Of a DNA stretch of 61,646 nucleotides, positions 1 through 9,141 are shown one piece after another. Within the stretch, counting starts at the first letter, position 1; each line of letters starts with the position of its first letter. The DNA is from Bacteroidaceae bacterium (lineage in GTDB: Bacteria > Bacteroidota > Bacteroidia > Bacteroidales > Bacteroidaceae), in assembly GCA_017542145.1 (NCBI GenBank), contig JAFXXQ010000036.1, positions 1 to 61,646 of the forward strand, in the 5' to 3' direction. Position numbers and translations under genes: made by a program. The notes under the pieces are model-generated. The model saw nothing but the letters and a program-made list of their open reading frames with translations. It was not told where the DNA came from and did not search any database.

Positions 1-259
1 CACCAAATGCATGATACAGATAGCTGGGATTCATATAACTATACTTTAGTTAGGGGTAACCAAAGGTAGTGATAAAATCTTAGCTATCTCTCTCTTCGTT
101 CATTTTTATTGCTAGCCAACTACGCATTTGTCGGATGAACCCAAAAAATGTATTAAAGGGCGGCTTTCGATGGCCTCAAAGGAGACGTACGCCCCGTTTT
201 TTTCGAAGCCTTCATGTGTTTGGCGCGCATTTTAGCAACGCAGGATTTCAACATTCATT
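1..259. other. Left-end intergenic sequence, no gene seen
   Basis: I see no convincing gene here. The only promoter-like string is CAAAGGTA at 61-68, which on the minus strand reads TACCTTTG and would point off the left edge. No TTG element sits at the right distance, so this is weak. Confidence 0.4.
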
Positions 260-364
260 GAATTCTCGTTTCACTTCGTGGAATATGTTCGTAGTCCAGT
301 GGAACAATCTCGCAACCCAATGGGTTAATTTCGTAGCCCAATGGGATAATAGCGTAGATTACTT
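260..364. repeat. Degenerate 21-bp tandem repeat, five units
   Basis: Five consecutive 21-nt units start at 260, 281, 302, 323 and 344. They share the pattern G(A/G)(A/T)(T/C)AAT..CGTAGCCCAATG; units 3 and 4 are the most alike and units 1 and 5 the most diverged. The tract runs into the stop codon of birA at 363-365, so it lies in the 3' untranslated end of the operon. It is not a CRISPR array because there are no spacers. Function is unknown; it resembles the 21-bp tract downstream of the tRNA gene in style but not in sequence. Confidence 0.6.
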
Positions 365-1232
365 AGAGAATATAAGCGACCTCCTTGAAGGGGTAGGAGC
401 GAAGGGCGTTCAGATTGTCGCGCAAGCGGAGGGTACCGTCGGGGTTGACGCCTTCGAGGGTGGCTGTGAAGTCGCCCTGGGCATCACGATAGCGGGCGGG
501 GACGCCGAGACGGTAGAGACGACGGACGTAGGCGGTTTGAAGATTGACAAGGGAATCCGTTGCTGCAGATTCCAAATCCCCGACAGCATTGACAATGCTG
601 GATTGTAGGGTGGCGACGGACTGGACGTAGTGCTCGGTGATGGCGTGAAAGAGCGCGGGTATGTCGAAGGTTAGGGGTGAGGGGTTAGGGGTTGTGGGAG
701 GCGTTTGGGCGGCTATCAGGCGGAGGGAGGTGGGGCGGAAGGTAGAGCCGAGGACGCCTTGGGAGGGGAGGCGGAGGGTGGTGTCGCCGGGTGCAGGGTC
801 GAAGTCGGTCTGGTTGACGTTGATGCCGAAGCCGATGATGGCCTGCTCGATGGAGGTGGCGCTGAGCTCGTACTCGATGAGAATGCCGCAGAGCTTACGG
901 TCGTCCCAGTAGATGTCGTTGGGCCATTTGATGCGCAGGTGTTCATCGGCATCGGGGAGGAGTTCAGACAGACCGTCGGTAATGGTGAGGGCAATGAGCT
1001 GCGAGAGGATGAACTGCTGCTGGGGGCGCAGGAAGGTGGGATGATGGCGTATGCTGCACAGGAGGTTCTGGCCTCGGGCGGAGTGCCAGGTGTTGCCGCG
1101 CTGGCCTCGTCCGGCAGTCTGGTAGTCGGCCATGACGGCAATGTAGGGCTGCGCCGGGTCCCTGGGGTAGGACTTGAGGTAGGTGTTGGTGGAGTCAGTC
1201 TCTTCCAGATGAATGAAGGTGATGGGGGGCAC
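363..1232 (-). CDS. birA: Biotin--[acetyl-CoA-carboxylase] ligase (BirA type without DNA-binding domain)
   Basis: Attaches biotin through biotinyl-5'-AMP to the carboxyl carrier protein of acetyl-CoA carboxylase and related enzymes. The 289-residue protein shows the ligase signature GRGQRGNTWHS near residue 42 and KWPNDIYWDDRKLCGI near residue 102. It starts directly with the catalytic domain, so it lacks the helix-turn-helix of E. coli BirA and should not be a repressor. A Pro/Thr-rich insertion lies around residues 165-190. The start is GTG, preceded by an AT-rich TTCATTTTTCATT tract and no clear ribosome site. It is the last gene of the galM-permease-galK-yraN run. Confidence 0.9.
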   Translation of the reverse strand: MPPITFIHLEETDSTNTYLKSYPRDPAQPYIAVMADYQTAGRGQRGNTWHSARGQNLLCSIRHHPTFLRPQQQFILSQLIALTITDGLSELLPDADEHLRIKWPNDIYWDDRKLCGILIEYELSATSIEQAIIGFGINVNQTDFDPAPGDTTLRLPSQGVLGSTFRPTSLRLIAAQTPPTTPNPSPLTFDIPALFHAITEHYVQSVATLQSSIVNAVGDLESAATDSLVNLQTAYVRRLYRLGVPARYRDAQGDFTATLEGVNPDGTLRLRDNLNALRSYPFKEVAYIL

Positions 1233-1276
1233 GAGATAATGAAAAATGAAGAATTAAGAATGAAAATGATGGATGG

Positions 1277-1651
1277 TTAACGATGGGTGCGAACGGGCGG
1301 GAGGAAGGCGTCGATGATATGCTCGAACTGTTGGTTGGGGGCTTCGCCGACGACGGTGACGATGTCGAAGCGGGGACTGAGGTTGAAAGGGCAGATGTGG
1401 ATGTAGCTCTCGGCTGCCGAGATGAGGCGCTGGCGCTTGCGGGCATCGACGGCATCGATGGCAGGGAGGACGTCCTCGCCCGTGCGGGTCTTGACCTCGA
1501 CGAAGACCAGGTCGCGCCCGTCCTGGGCAATGATGTCAATCTCCTTGCGTCCGCTCTTCCAGTTGCGCTCGAGGATGCCGTAGCCTTTGCTTAAAAGGAA
1601 CGCCGTGGCGAGGTCTTCGCCACGACGTCCCGTTTCGTTGTGTTCTGCCAT
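1277..1651 (-). CDS. YraN family protein (UPF0102, endonuclease-like fold)
   Basis: The 124-residue protein has the YraN/UPF0102 layout: GRRGEDLATAFLLSKGY near the N-terminus, then KEIDIIAQDG and LVFVEVKTRTG, which match the D-x(n)-E-x-K core of restriction-endonuclease-like folds. The biological role of the family is unsettled; a nuclease activity is inferred from the fold. It starts five bases after the galK stop, so the two are probably co-transcribed. Length is normal for the family. Confidence 0.85.
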   Translation of the reverse strand: MAEHNETGRRGEDLATAFLLSKGYGILERNWKSGRKEIDIIAQDGRDLVFVEVKTRTGEDVLPAIDAVDARKRQRLISAAESYIHICPFNLSPRFDIVTVVGEAPNQQFEHIIDAFLPPVRTHR

Positions 1652-1656
1652 GAGCC

Positions 1657-2820
1657 TTAGGCAATGCGGCGTGAGCCGTTGCCGATGACGACGTCGTAGA
1701 CGAGTGGGGCATGGCCGAACATCTTGGTGAATTCAGCCTTGGCCTTGGCTACGAAGTTGTCGTAGAGCTCATCCTTGACAAGGTTGATGGTGCAGCCTCC
1801 GAAGCCGCCTCCCATGACGCGGCAGCCGGTGACGCCACATTCCTTGGCGAGGACGGCAAGGAAGTCGAGTTCTTCGCAGCTGACGCCGTACTCCTTGCTC
1901 ATGCCCCAGTGGGTCTCGTACATCTTCTGTCCGACGGTCTCGTAGTCGCCTTTCTCCAGGGCGTAGCAGACGGCAAGGACGCGGTCCTTCTCGCCCAGCA
2001 CGTAGTGGGCACGGCGATAGTCGATTTCGCTGACGAGGGGCTTGGCCTCCTCAAGCATGTCGTAGGTGACGTCGCGCAGGGTGTCGATGTTGGGGTACTT
2101 GGGCTTGAGGGCTGCCACGACGTTCTCGCAGCTCTTGCGGCGCTGGTTGTACTCGTCGCCCAGCATGTGCTTGACGCAGGTGTTGACGAGCACCAGCTTG
2201 TAGCCCTTCGGGTTGAAGGGGAAGTACTCGAATTCCATCGAGCGGCAGTCGAGGCGGATGAGGCATCCCTCCTTGCCGAAGACGCTGGCGAACTGATCCA
2301 TGATGCCGCAGTTGCAACCGCAGTAGTTGTGCTCCGTCATCTGGCCTACCTTGGCAAGTTCGAACTTGTCGATGTTGCCGCTGTAGATTTCGTTGAGGGC
2401 GAAGGCAAAGGTGCTCTCAAGGGCAGCGGAGGACGACATGCCTGCGCCGAGGGGGACATCGCCGGCGAAGGCGGTGTCGAAGCCCTTGACCTCGACGCCG
2501 CGCTTCTGCAGCTCGCGGCAGACGCCGAAGACGTAGCAGGCCCAGTGCTCTTTCGGCTTGTCCTCTTCCTTGAGGCCGAACTCGACGTAGTTGGCCTCGC
2601 CGTCAGCGGGGTCGATGTCGATGGCATAGGCACGGACAATGTTCAAGCCATTGGGCTTGATTTCGGCTACCATGCCCTTGTCCACAGCGCCGGGGAAGAC
2701 GAAACCGCCGTTGTAGTCGGTGTGCTCGCCAATGAGGTTGATACGGCCGGGGGAGGCATAGACTGCGCCCTCGGTATTGAATCTCGCTTTGAAAGCGGCT
2801 CTTACAATCTGAATATCCAT
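1657..2820 (-). CDS. galK: Galactokinase
   Basis: Phosphorylates alpha-D-galactose at C1 with ATP, the entry step of the Leloir pathway. The 387-residue protein carries the GHMP-kinase motifs: the sugar-binding motif GRINLIGEHTDYNGG at residues 25-39, the ATP-binding loop PLGAGMSSSAALE at 123-135, and the C-terminal MGGGFGGCTI motif. ATG start. It lies downstream of a sugar permease and galM, forming a galactose uptake and phosphorylation operon. No galT or galE is in the window. Confidence 0.97.
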   Translation of the reverse strand: MDIQIVRAAFKARFNTEGAVYASPGRINLIGEHTDYNGGFVFPGAVDKGMVAEIKPNGLNIVRAYAIDIDPADGEANYVEFGLKEEDKPKEHWACYVFGVCRELQKRGVEVKGFDTAFAGDVPLGAGMSSSAALESTFAFALNEIYSGNIDKFELAKVGQMTEHNYCGCNCGIMDQFASVFGKEGCLIRLDCRSMEFEYFPFNPKGYKLVLVNTCVKHMLGDEYNQRRKSCENVVAALKPKYPNIDTLRDVTYDMLEEAKPLVSEIDYRRAHYVLGEKDRVLAVCYALEKGDYETVGQKMYETHWGMSKEYGVSCEELDFLAVLAKECGVTGCRVMGGGFGGCTINLVKDELYDNFVAKAKAEFTKMFGHAPLVYDVVIGNGSRRIA

Positions 2821-2853
2821 GGTATATGGGTTTATAAGTTTATGGGTTCGGGA

Positions 2854-4143
2854 TTAATCGACGGGGATGTCCTTGTTGACGTTCTTGCAGCCAATGAGAG
2901 CGTAGTAGAGCAGGTAGGCCAGCATGGCGATGACGAGCCAGTAGCTGATCATGTAGCCGGCGTTCTTGGCGATGAGGTTCTGGATGAACGGCATGATACC
3001 ACCACCGACGACGAGCATCATGAAGATACCGGAAGCCTGCTCGGTGTACTTGCCGAGGCCTTCGACAGCGAGGTTGTAGATGGCGCCCCACATGACGCTG
3101 GTGCAGAGACCGCAGAGGACGAGGAAGAGACAGCTCAGGGGAACCTGGAACATGGCGAAACCGTCGGCTGCGCTGTAACCGGGCATGTTGACCGTGGTGG
3201 TCTTGGGGATGAAGATAGCGATGAGGATGAGCAGGATGGCTACCGAGCTGACGGTAATCATCTGGGTGCGGGTGCTCACCTTGCCGCTGATGGCGGTGCT
3301 GCAGGCACGGCCGATCATCATGAGGAGCCAGTAAACAGCTGCGATGGCACCACCGATGGCAGCACCGTTGACGGCGATGCCGGCACCCCTTGAGGAGGCA
3401 TCAGCCAGGAAGAAGTTGACCTGGGCGGGGATGCCGATTTCGATACCTACATAGAAGAAGATGGCAATGGCACCGAGGACGAAGTGACGGAACTTCCATG
3501 CGCTGTGCTCATAGGTATGGGCGTTGCGCTCCTTGGCGGGCTCGGGAATCTTGACCATGCTGATGATGATGAAGGCAACGGCGAAGACACCCATGGCGAT
3601 GAAGAGCAGCGGGGTGACGTCCTTCATGGAGGTGGTGCTGGAGACCGTGCCGATGAGGGCGCCGACGAGCAGCGGGGTGAGGGTGCCGGTGAGGCTGTTC
3701 AGCGTACCACCCGTCTGGATGAGCTGGTTGCCACGGTTGCCGCCACCACCCAGGATGTTCAGCATGGGGTTGACGACGGTGTTGAGCATGCAGACGCAGA
3801 AGCCGCAGACGAAGGCACCAAGCAGATAGACGTAGATGGCAGCACCGCCCAGGAAGTCGAAGCTCGACAGGTACTGGATGCAGATGCCGATGAAACCAAC
3901 GGCAAGGGCTGCGAGGGTGGTCTTCTTGTAACCAATCTTCATCAGCATCTTACCGGCAGGGATACCCATGAACAGGTAAGCGGCAAAGTTCATCAGGTTA
4001 CCAGCCATCTTGGACCACTCGTACTGGTTGCCCCAAATGTTGCCGAAGGGGGCAGCCATGTTGGTGACAAACGAAATCATCGCGAAGATGAAACACATCG
4101 TAACGATAGCTACTACGTTACTTTTCTTTTTTTCTGTACTCAT
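2854..4143 (-). CDS. Glucose/galactose MFS permease (FHS family, GluP/FucP-like)
   Basis: A 429-residue inner-membrane protein with about twelve hydrophobic segments. The N-terminal part (MAAPFGNIWG near residue 30, then a helix with LMNFAAYLFMGIPAGKM) and the overall pattern resemble fucose/glucose-galactose proton symporters of the FHS branch of the MFS. It sits between galM and galK, so galactose (or glucose plus galactose) is the most likely substrate. Substrate assignment is from context. The gap to galK is 33 bases. Confidence 0.85.
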   Translation of the reverse strand: MSTEKKKSNVVAIVTMCFIFAMISFVTNMAAPFGNIWGNQYEWSKMAGNLMNFAAYLFMGIPAGKMLMKIGYKKTTLAALAVGFIGICIQYLSSFDFLGGAAIYVYLLGAFVCGFCVCMLNTVVNPMLNILGGGGNRGNQLIQTGGTLNSLTGTLTPLLVGALIGTVSSTTSMKDVTPLLFIAMGVFAVAFIIISMVKIPEPAKERNAHTYEHSAWKFRHFVLGAIAIFFYVGIEIGIPAQVNFFLADASSRGAGIAVNGAAIGGAIAAVYWLLMMIGRACSTAISGKVSTRTQMITVSSVAILLILIAIFIPKTTTVNMPGYSAADGFAMFQVPLSCLFLVLCGLCTSVMWGAIYNLAVEGLGKYTEQASGIFMMLVVGGGIMPFIQNLIAKNAGYMISYWLVIAMLAYLLYYALIGCKNVNKDIPVD

Positions 4144-4183
4144 TGTTTTTTTGAAATTATTAAAGTGAATGAAATGAAAATGA

Positions 4184-5272
4184 TTACTCTACGGAAAATT
4201 TATAGATGCTGGTCTGCGTGTAGATCTGTCCCGGCTTCAGCACCACGCTGGGGAAGTAGGCGCGGTTGGGGCTGTCGGGGAAGTGCTGGCACTCGAAGCA
4301 GATGGCGCTGCGCTTGGGGTAGGTAGCGCCGTGGCTGCCCGCAAAGCCGTCGTGCCAGTTGCTGGTATAGACCTGTACGCCGGGCTCGGTGGTATAGACG
4401 TCCATGCGGCGTCCTGTGACAGGGTCGACGCATTTGGCGGCGAAGGTCAGTTCGCCAGGCTGGCGCTTGTTGAGCACCCAGCAATGGTCGTAGCCGGCAC
4501 CGTTACGGGTCTGGACATCGTCGGCATCGATACGCTCGCCCACCAGATGCTCCGTGCGGAAGTCGAAGGGTGTGCCCTCGACGGCATCGACGGTACCCAG
4601 CGGAATGGAGGTGTCGTCGATGGGGATGTAATGGTCGGCATTCATGGTGAGCAGGTAGCGTTCGCAGGATGGCGTGTCTTTCTGTGAGCCGCAAAGGCAG
4701 AAGAAACCGTGATGGGTCAGGTTGATGATGGTGTCCTGATCGGTAGTCGCCTCGTAGTCAATGACAAATTCGTTGTCGTCGGTAAAGGTGTAGGTGACGG
4801 TGACTTCTACCGTGCCGGGGAATCCCTCCTCGCCGTCGGCAGAGACATAGTGCAGACGTGCGCTGTTCTCGCTCAGCTTCTCGGCATCCCACACGCGGGC
4901 ATGGAAGCCCGTAGGACCTCCGTGCAGGGCGTTGGGACCGTTGTTGATGGCGAGGCTGTAGGTCTTCCCGTCGAGGGTGAAACGGCCCTTACAGATGCGG
5001 TTGCCATAGCGGCCTATGAGGGTGCTGAGGAATTCGTTCGGACTATTGACGACGTGGTCGATGGTGTCGTGTCCCTGAACGACATTGCCCATCTTGCCCT
5101 TGCGGTCGGGGACCATGATGGCGCAGAGGGCACCGCCATAGTTGGTGAAGGCTACCTCACAGCCATTCTTGTTGGTAAGGATGAAGAGGTCGGTCTTTTT
5201 CCCTTGGATATCTTTCTGAAAATCTGCTTGTCTTAAACCAGACACGTTGTTGGGATTACATACGTTTTCCAT
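4184..5272 (-). CDS. galM: Aldose 1-epimerase (mutarotase)
   Basis: Interconverts alpha and beta anomers of galactose and glucose so that GalK receives the alpha form. The 362-residue protein has the expected residues: NALHGGPTGFHARVWD (His about 117), NLTHHGFF (His about 188, where most homologues read NHSYF), and a C-terminal FECQHFPDSPN motif carrying the catalytic Glu. There is no signal peptide, so it is cytoplasmic. It is the first gene of the operon and follows a well-formed promoter. Confidence 0.93.
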   Translation of the reverse strand: MENVCNPNNVSGLRQADFQKDIQGKKTDLFILTNKNGCEVAFTNYGGALCAIMVPDRKGKMGNVVQGHDTIDHVVNSPNEFLSTLIGRYGNRICKGRFTLDGKTYSLAINNGPNALHGGPTGFHARVWDAEKLSENSARLHYVSADGEEGFPGTVEVTVTYTFTDDNEFVIDYEATTDQDTIINLTHHGFFCLCGSQKDTPSCERYLLTMNADHYIPIDDTSIPLGTVDAVEGTPFDFRTEHLVGERIDADDVQTRNGAGYDHCWVLNKRQPGELTFAAKCVDPVTGRRMDVYTTEPGVQVYTSNWHDGFAGSHGATYPKRSAICFECQHFPDSPNRAYFPSVVLKPGQIYTQTSIYKFSVE

Positions 5273-5303
5273 GCTTTTGAATTTTTAGAGTAAATTGAGT
5301 ATG

Positions 5304-5335
5304 CAAATATATGGAAAAACTTTTGTAGCCACAAA
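5304..5335 (-). promoter_or_regulatory. Promoter of the galM-permease-galK-yraN-birA operon
   Basis: On the minus strand TTTG (5335-5332) is followed after exactly 20 bases by TATATTTG (5311-5304), matching the Bacteroidota primary promoter TTTG-N19/20-TAnnTTTG. It lies about 30 bases upstream of the galM ATG. No operator palindrome was recognised. Confidence 0.75.
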
Positions 5336-5399
5336 AAATCATCGGAAATCTTTTCAGAAAAAAGCCGTTTTTTCATTTTTTAAGTCAAACTGACCTTCT

Positions 5400-6011
5400 T
5401 TATTGGCATAAGATGCCTATTTTTTGCAGGTCTTTCTCCAATTGCCCGATGCCGGTGAACTGCAAGCCGTGGATGCCGACAATTTCAGCGGCGTTGACGT
5501 TGGCGGTGTTGTCGTCGACGAACAGGCATTCGCCGGCTGTCAGATGGTAACGTTCGAGGAGTAGCTGGTAGATTTCTGGCTGAGGTTTGATGACGTATTC
5601 GAGTCCGCTGATTACCATGCCTTCCAGCTCTTTGATAACAGGGAAGTCGTCGATGATGGTGGAGAGCGTCTCCCAGCTCCAGTTGCTGAGGCCATAGACG
5701 TGATAGCCAGCGGCTTTCAGTTGCTTGACAAACGCCAGCATGCCGGGGATGGGGCCTCCAATCATCTCGTGCCAGCGCTGGCGGTAAGCGGCAATGGCGT
5801 CAGCCCACTCGGGGTGTCGGGCAGTTAGTTCGGCGATGCCCTCTGCGAAGGGCTTGCCGGCATCCATCTGCACATTCCAATCCATTGTGCAGATGTTGTC
5901 GATGAACCATTGGGCTTTCTCCTTGTCGCCTTGGAAGTAGCGTTCATAAAGGTGCATCGGATTCCAGTCGATGAGCACGCCGCCAAAGTCGAAAATGATG
6001 TTTTTAATCAT
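5400..6011 (-). CDS. HAD-superfamily hydrolase (subfamily IA, YihX-like)
   Basis: A 203-residue cytoplasmic phosphatase-like protein. The nucleophile motif is IIFDFGGVLIDWNP (Asp8), motif II is YGLSNWS, the Lys motif is VIKPQPEIY and the acidic motif is LFVDDNTANV. The DFGGV form of motif I is typical of the YihX group, which dephosphorylates sugar phosphates such as alpha-glucose-1-phosphate. The substrate here is not predictable. It lies between the galactose operon and a helicase gene on the same strand. Confidence 0.85.
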   Translation of the reverse strand: MIKNIIFDFGGVLIDWNPMHLYERYFQGDKEKAQWFIDNICTMDWNVQMDAGKPFAEGIAELTARHPEWADAIAAYRQRWHEMIGGPIPGMLAFVKQLKAAGYHVYGLSNWSWETLSTIIDDFPVIKELEGMVISGLEYVIKPQPEIYQLLLERYHLTAGECLFVDDNTANVNAAEIVGIHGLQFTGIGQLEKDLQKIGILCQ

Positions 6012-6074
6012 ATACCTTATTTTATTATAGAGGAATAACGGGGTTAAAGGAGAGGGATTCCTGTTTTCAAATTC

Positions 6075-7544
6075 CTAATTCTCTAATTCTTCAATTTCCT
6101 CCTTGCGCCAATTGACAAGATAAACCCTGTGCGTGGCGCGGGTGAAGGCGGTGTATAGCCACCGGTAGTATTGGATATCGCCGACTGCCTCAGGAGGAAG
6201 CCAGCCTTGGTCGATGAACACGGTGTCCCATTGTCCGCCTTGTGCCTTGTGGCAGGTGACGGCGTAGGCATGTTTGATTTGCAGGGCGTTGTAGTAGATG
6301 TCCTCACGCAATTTCTTGTAACGGTCGGTCTTGTTCGGAAGGTCGGCATAGTCTTCCATTACCGCGTCGAAGAGCCGCTGGTGTTCCTCTTTTGTCAGCG
6401 ATGGGGATTCTGATGTCAGCGTGTCGAGCAACACGGTAGCCTCAAACTCATAGTCGTCGTAGTCGGGCAGGATGAGCTGCACGTCGGCAAAGCGGAAGCC
6501 AAAGAGTTCCCGCGTCCTTCGTATCCGTCGGACAACAGCCATATCGCCATTGGCAAGGAAGGTGGGGGAAGAGGTCTCCTCTCCTGCAGCTTTCTCCTTT
6601 ATCCAGAAATAGTTGTTCTTCACAATCATAATGTGGTCGCCCGAGCAAAGCTCCTCTTCGCGGTAAAGAATGGTGGCACGGATGCCCCGATTGTAGATGT
6701 TGGCGTTTTTATTTGAACGGCAGATAATCATTGTTTCGTCCTCGCCTACATCGCTATAACTGTCGGAGATTTTCTCGATGAGTTCTGATCCGTTAATTGA
6801 CTGGACATCGGGCATGCAACGCAGCCGTAGAGGCTTTTTTAGGCTGGCGAGACCGGTGTGTTTTCCTCTGTCGGCTAACTGGCAGATGCGCTCACGTATG
6901 GCGGTAGCGTTCTCCAGTATGCCCGACATCTCATCCTGGCGCATGACTCGCGTCAGTTCCATGGTCTTGATTTCCGTTCCATAATGGCTCAGGCGCTGGG
7001 GCGAGAGTGCGGGGCTTTCGTCCAGCCCGACGGGAGGCAGCTGTGCGGTGTCGCCCAACAACAGCAGCCGGCATCCCTCGCCCGAATAGACAAATCGGAA
7101 AAGGTCGTCCAAGAGACAACCGCTGCCGAAAGAGGTGTCGTTGACTCCGTCGCCAATCATGGAGGCTTCGTCAACAATGAAGAGGGTGTCGTGGGTCAGA
7201 TTCGGACATAGCGAGAACGAGGTTTCGTCCGTCAGGCTTTTCTGCCGGTAGATGCGCCGGTGGATGGTATAGGCGGGGTGTCCGCTGTAGAGGGCAAACA
7301 CCTTGGCTGCCCTTCCCGTGGGAGCCATCAGCACCACGTGCTGCTTCAAGGCATCGAGCGTCTTCACCAATGCCGCCACAAGGGAGGTCTTTCCCGTGCC
7401 GGCAAATCCGCGTAGCAGAAAAACCTCGGAGGCGTTGCCGGAAAGAATGAATTCCGACAACTGATGAATGACGGCAGACTGTTCAAAGGTCGGTTCAAAC
7501 CCAAAATTTGCCCGAATTTGGTCTGCTATGAAGTTATTTATCAT
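6075..7544 (-). CDS. RecD/Dda-like SF1 DNA helicase
   Basis: A 489-residue ATP-dependent DNA helicase-like protein. Walker A is RGFAGTGKTS at about residues 45-54, Walker B is LFIVDEASMIGD, and the C-terminal UvrD_C_2-like part contains YAVTCHKAQGGQWDTVFID followed by YTAFTRATHRVYLV. This order matches stand-alone SF1B helicases common in Bacteroidota, shorter than RecD2. A role in DNA repair or recombination is inferred. ATG start; the upstream gap of about 95 bases is shared with a divergent gene. Confidence 0.88.
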   Translation of the reverse strand: MINNFIADQIRANFGFEPTFEQSAVIHQLSEFILSGNASEVFLLRGFAGTGKTSLVAALVKTLDALKQHVVLMAPTGRAAKVFALYSGHPAYTIHRRIYRQKSLTDETSFSLCPNLTHDTLFIVDEASMIGDGVNDTSFGSGCLLDDLFRFVYSGEGCRLLLLGDTAQLPPVGLDESPALSPQRLSHYGTEIKTMELTRVMRQDEMSGILENATAIRERICQLADRGKHTGLASLKKPLRLRCMPDVQSINGSELIEKISDSYSDVGEDETMIICRSNKNANIYNRGIRATILYREEELCSGDHIMIVKNNYFWIKEKAAGEETSSPTFLANGDMAVVRRIRRTRELFGFRFADVQLILPDYDDYEFEATVLLDTLTSESPSLTKEEHQRLFDAVMEDYADLPNKTDRYKKLREDIYYNALQIKHAYAVTCHKAQGGQWDTVFIDQGWLPPEAVGDIQYYRWLYTAFTRATHRVYLVNWRKEEIEELEN

Positions 7545-7595
7545 AAACTTTAAAAGTTTTTTTGAAAAACATTATTCTTTTTCAAACAAAAGTCT

Positions 7596-7603
7596 TAATT
7601 TTG
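7596..7603 (+). promoter_or_regulatory. Probable -7 element of the gene starting at 7639
   Basis: TAATTTTG fits the Bacteroidota -7 motif TAnnTTTG and lies 35 bases before the ATG. I found no well-spaced TTTG partner, so only the -7 half is supported. Confidence 0.45.
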
Positions 7604-7638
7604 CGGCTACAAAAGTAAACAATAAAAAAATAATAACA

Positions 7639-8379
7639 ATGAAAAAAGTCTTAAACGTGCTTTTAGCACTTTGTGTCGTGGGTCTTGCTTACATTTGCGT
7701 AGGCAGTATTATGGGAACTATCAATTTTGATAAGGTTCGTAAAACGCGCGAAAAAGAGATTATCGCACGCCTTATTGACATTCGTTCGGCTCAGGTCGAA
7801 TTCCGTAATCAGAATGGCGGCCAGTACACCGACAGTTTCGATGAACTGATTAACTTCGTCAAGACGGGAAGCCTTCCTTTTGTGAAGAAAGTGGGTGAGC
7901 TGACGGATGTGCAGTTGGAGAATGGTTGGACGGAGAGAAAGGTTACCTCGATGATTGATGAAGCCCGTAAGGCTACCAAGCCTGCCGTGGCAAAGAAAAT
8001 CTGGAAGGAACTGGAAGAAGCCGGATTCGTTACACTTGCTGCTGATGGAAACCCCACGCTGCTCTACAGCCGTGATACTTCATGGGTAGCCGTGCTTGAC
8101 ACACTCTATCCGAAAGGCTTCAATGCCGACTCGCTCCGCTACGTTCCCTTCGGCAACGGCGCTCAGTTTGAGATGGCTGTCGGCTGCGACTCCAGCAACA
8201 AATCAGGTACAAAGATTTACCTCTTCGAGGCCAAGACGCCCTATACCGTTTATCTGGATGGCATCAACAAGACCGAGCTGGCCAACATCATCGACGACCA
8301 GGTGAAGCTGGGACGTTATCCCGGTCTGAAGGTCGGCGACGTCGAAATGGGTAACAACAACGCCGGTAACTGGGAGTAA
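7639..8379 (+). CDS. Membrane-anchored protein of unknown function
   Basis: The ATG at 7639 (MKKVLNVLLALCV) was chosen over an upstream in-frame start because it follows a -7 motif and begins a typical N-terminal anchor. The 246-residue protein has one hydrophobic segment at residues 4-28, then a helical stretch containing RLIDIRSAQVEFRNQNGG. A single N-terminal helix continuing into an amphipathic helix is reminiscent of pseudopilins, but no prepilin cleavage motif is visible. No function is assigned. It precedes DUF3822 by 10 bases. Confidence 0.75.
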   Translation: MKKVLNVLLALCVVGLAYICVGSIMGTINFDKVRKTREKEIIARLIDIRSAQVEFRNQNGGQYTDSFDELINFVKTGSLPFVKKVGELTDVQLENGWTERKVTSMIDEARKATKPAVAKKIWKELEEAGFVTLAADGNPTLLYSRDTSWVAVLDTLYPKGFNADSLRYVPFGNGAQFEMAVGCDSSNKSGTKIYLFEAKTPYTVYLDGINKTELANIIDDQVKLGRYPGLKVGDVEMGNNNAGNWE

Positions 8380-8389
8380 TCATCCGCCT

Positions 8390-9139
8390 GTGGTTGACTA
8401 CGTCCACGCCGAGCAATACACATTGTCCATCCGCGTGAGTGCGGATGGATTTTGTTTTGCAGTCCATCATCCTGAACGGGCAGAGGAGTTTGCATTCATG
8501 CCCTATGATACCGACCCGCTGCTGCCCGTTGTGGCCAATCTGAAGCGGGCGCAGGAGGCCTTGCCCATGCTCCAACATCGCTACGGCAAGGTTTACTTGC
8601 TTCTTGCCGATGCTCCCTGCCAGGCCGTACCGGAAGAGTACATAGGCGTTCTGGGACTTGGCGAGCAGATGGTGAGACTGCCTGAGTATGCTCTGGCTTT
8701 GCGCTTCCAGGCTGATGCGGTGCTGATGAAATGGGTGGCTGAGACATACCCGGATGTGCAAATCGTCCCAGGGCTCTTTCCCGTGCTTCGTTTCGCCCTT
8801 CAGGAAGAGAACATGACTCTTTGCCATCTTCATGGCAGGCGGATGGACATGCTATGCGTTCGAGACGGAAGGCTGCTGTTTGCCAACACCTTCGATAGTG
8901 ATACCGCGGCGAATGGACTTTACTATTTGCTGGGCACGTGGCAAGCGTTAGGACTGTCGCAGGAGGATGACGTGCTGACGCTCGTTGGACGTTCGTCCTG
9001 CAAGCGTGAGTTGGCTGCTAAGGCCAGCCGGTTTGTTCGCCATGTTGTCGAGCCAAATCCGGCTGAACTTTTCCATACTACGGAACTTGCCCGCCTTGCT
9101 GCCGTTCCCTTTGATGTACAGTCTTTGGTTAACGGATAG
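8390..9139 (+). CDS. DUF3822 family protein
   Basis: A 249-residue protein that fits the Bacteroidota DUF3822 family, which has a predicted actin/ASKHA-type fold and no established function. The likely start is GTG at 8390, with GGGAG at 8372-8376 just upstream. The pattern of beta strands with FANTFD and LVGRSS segments fits an ASKHA-like fold, but I see no clear nucleotide-binding signature. It is followed after two bases by rsmD, a pairing common in the phylum. The stop codon is TAG, which shows amber is a normal stop here. Confidence 0.8.
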   Translation: MVDYVHAEQYTLSIRVSADGFCFAVHHPERAEEFAFMPYDTDPLLPVVANLKRAQEALPMLQHRYGKVYLLLADAPCQAVPEEYIGVLGLGEQMVRLPEYALALRFQADAVLMKWVAETYPDVQIVPGLFPVLRFALQEENMTLCHLHGRRMDMLCVRDGRLLFANTFDSDTAANGLYYLLGTWQALGLSQEDDVLTLVGRSSCKRELAAKASRFVRHVVEPNPAELFHTTELARLAAVPFDVQSLVNG

Positions 9140-9141
9140 TC

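Noticed and set aside
135..608. A 157-codon plus-strand frame with QWNN/TQWVN-like heptads
   Set aside because: Its repeats come from the 21-bp DNA tandem repeat, and the rest is antisense to birA.
1711..3393. A 560-codon open frame opposite galK and the permease gene
   Set aside because: Antisense artefact of codon bias over two well-supported genes; no motif or start signal.
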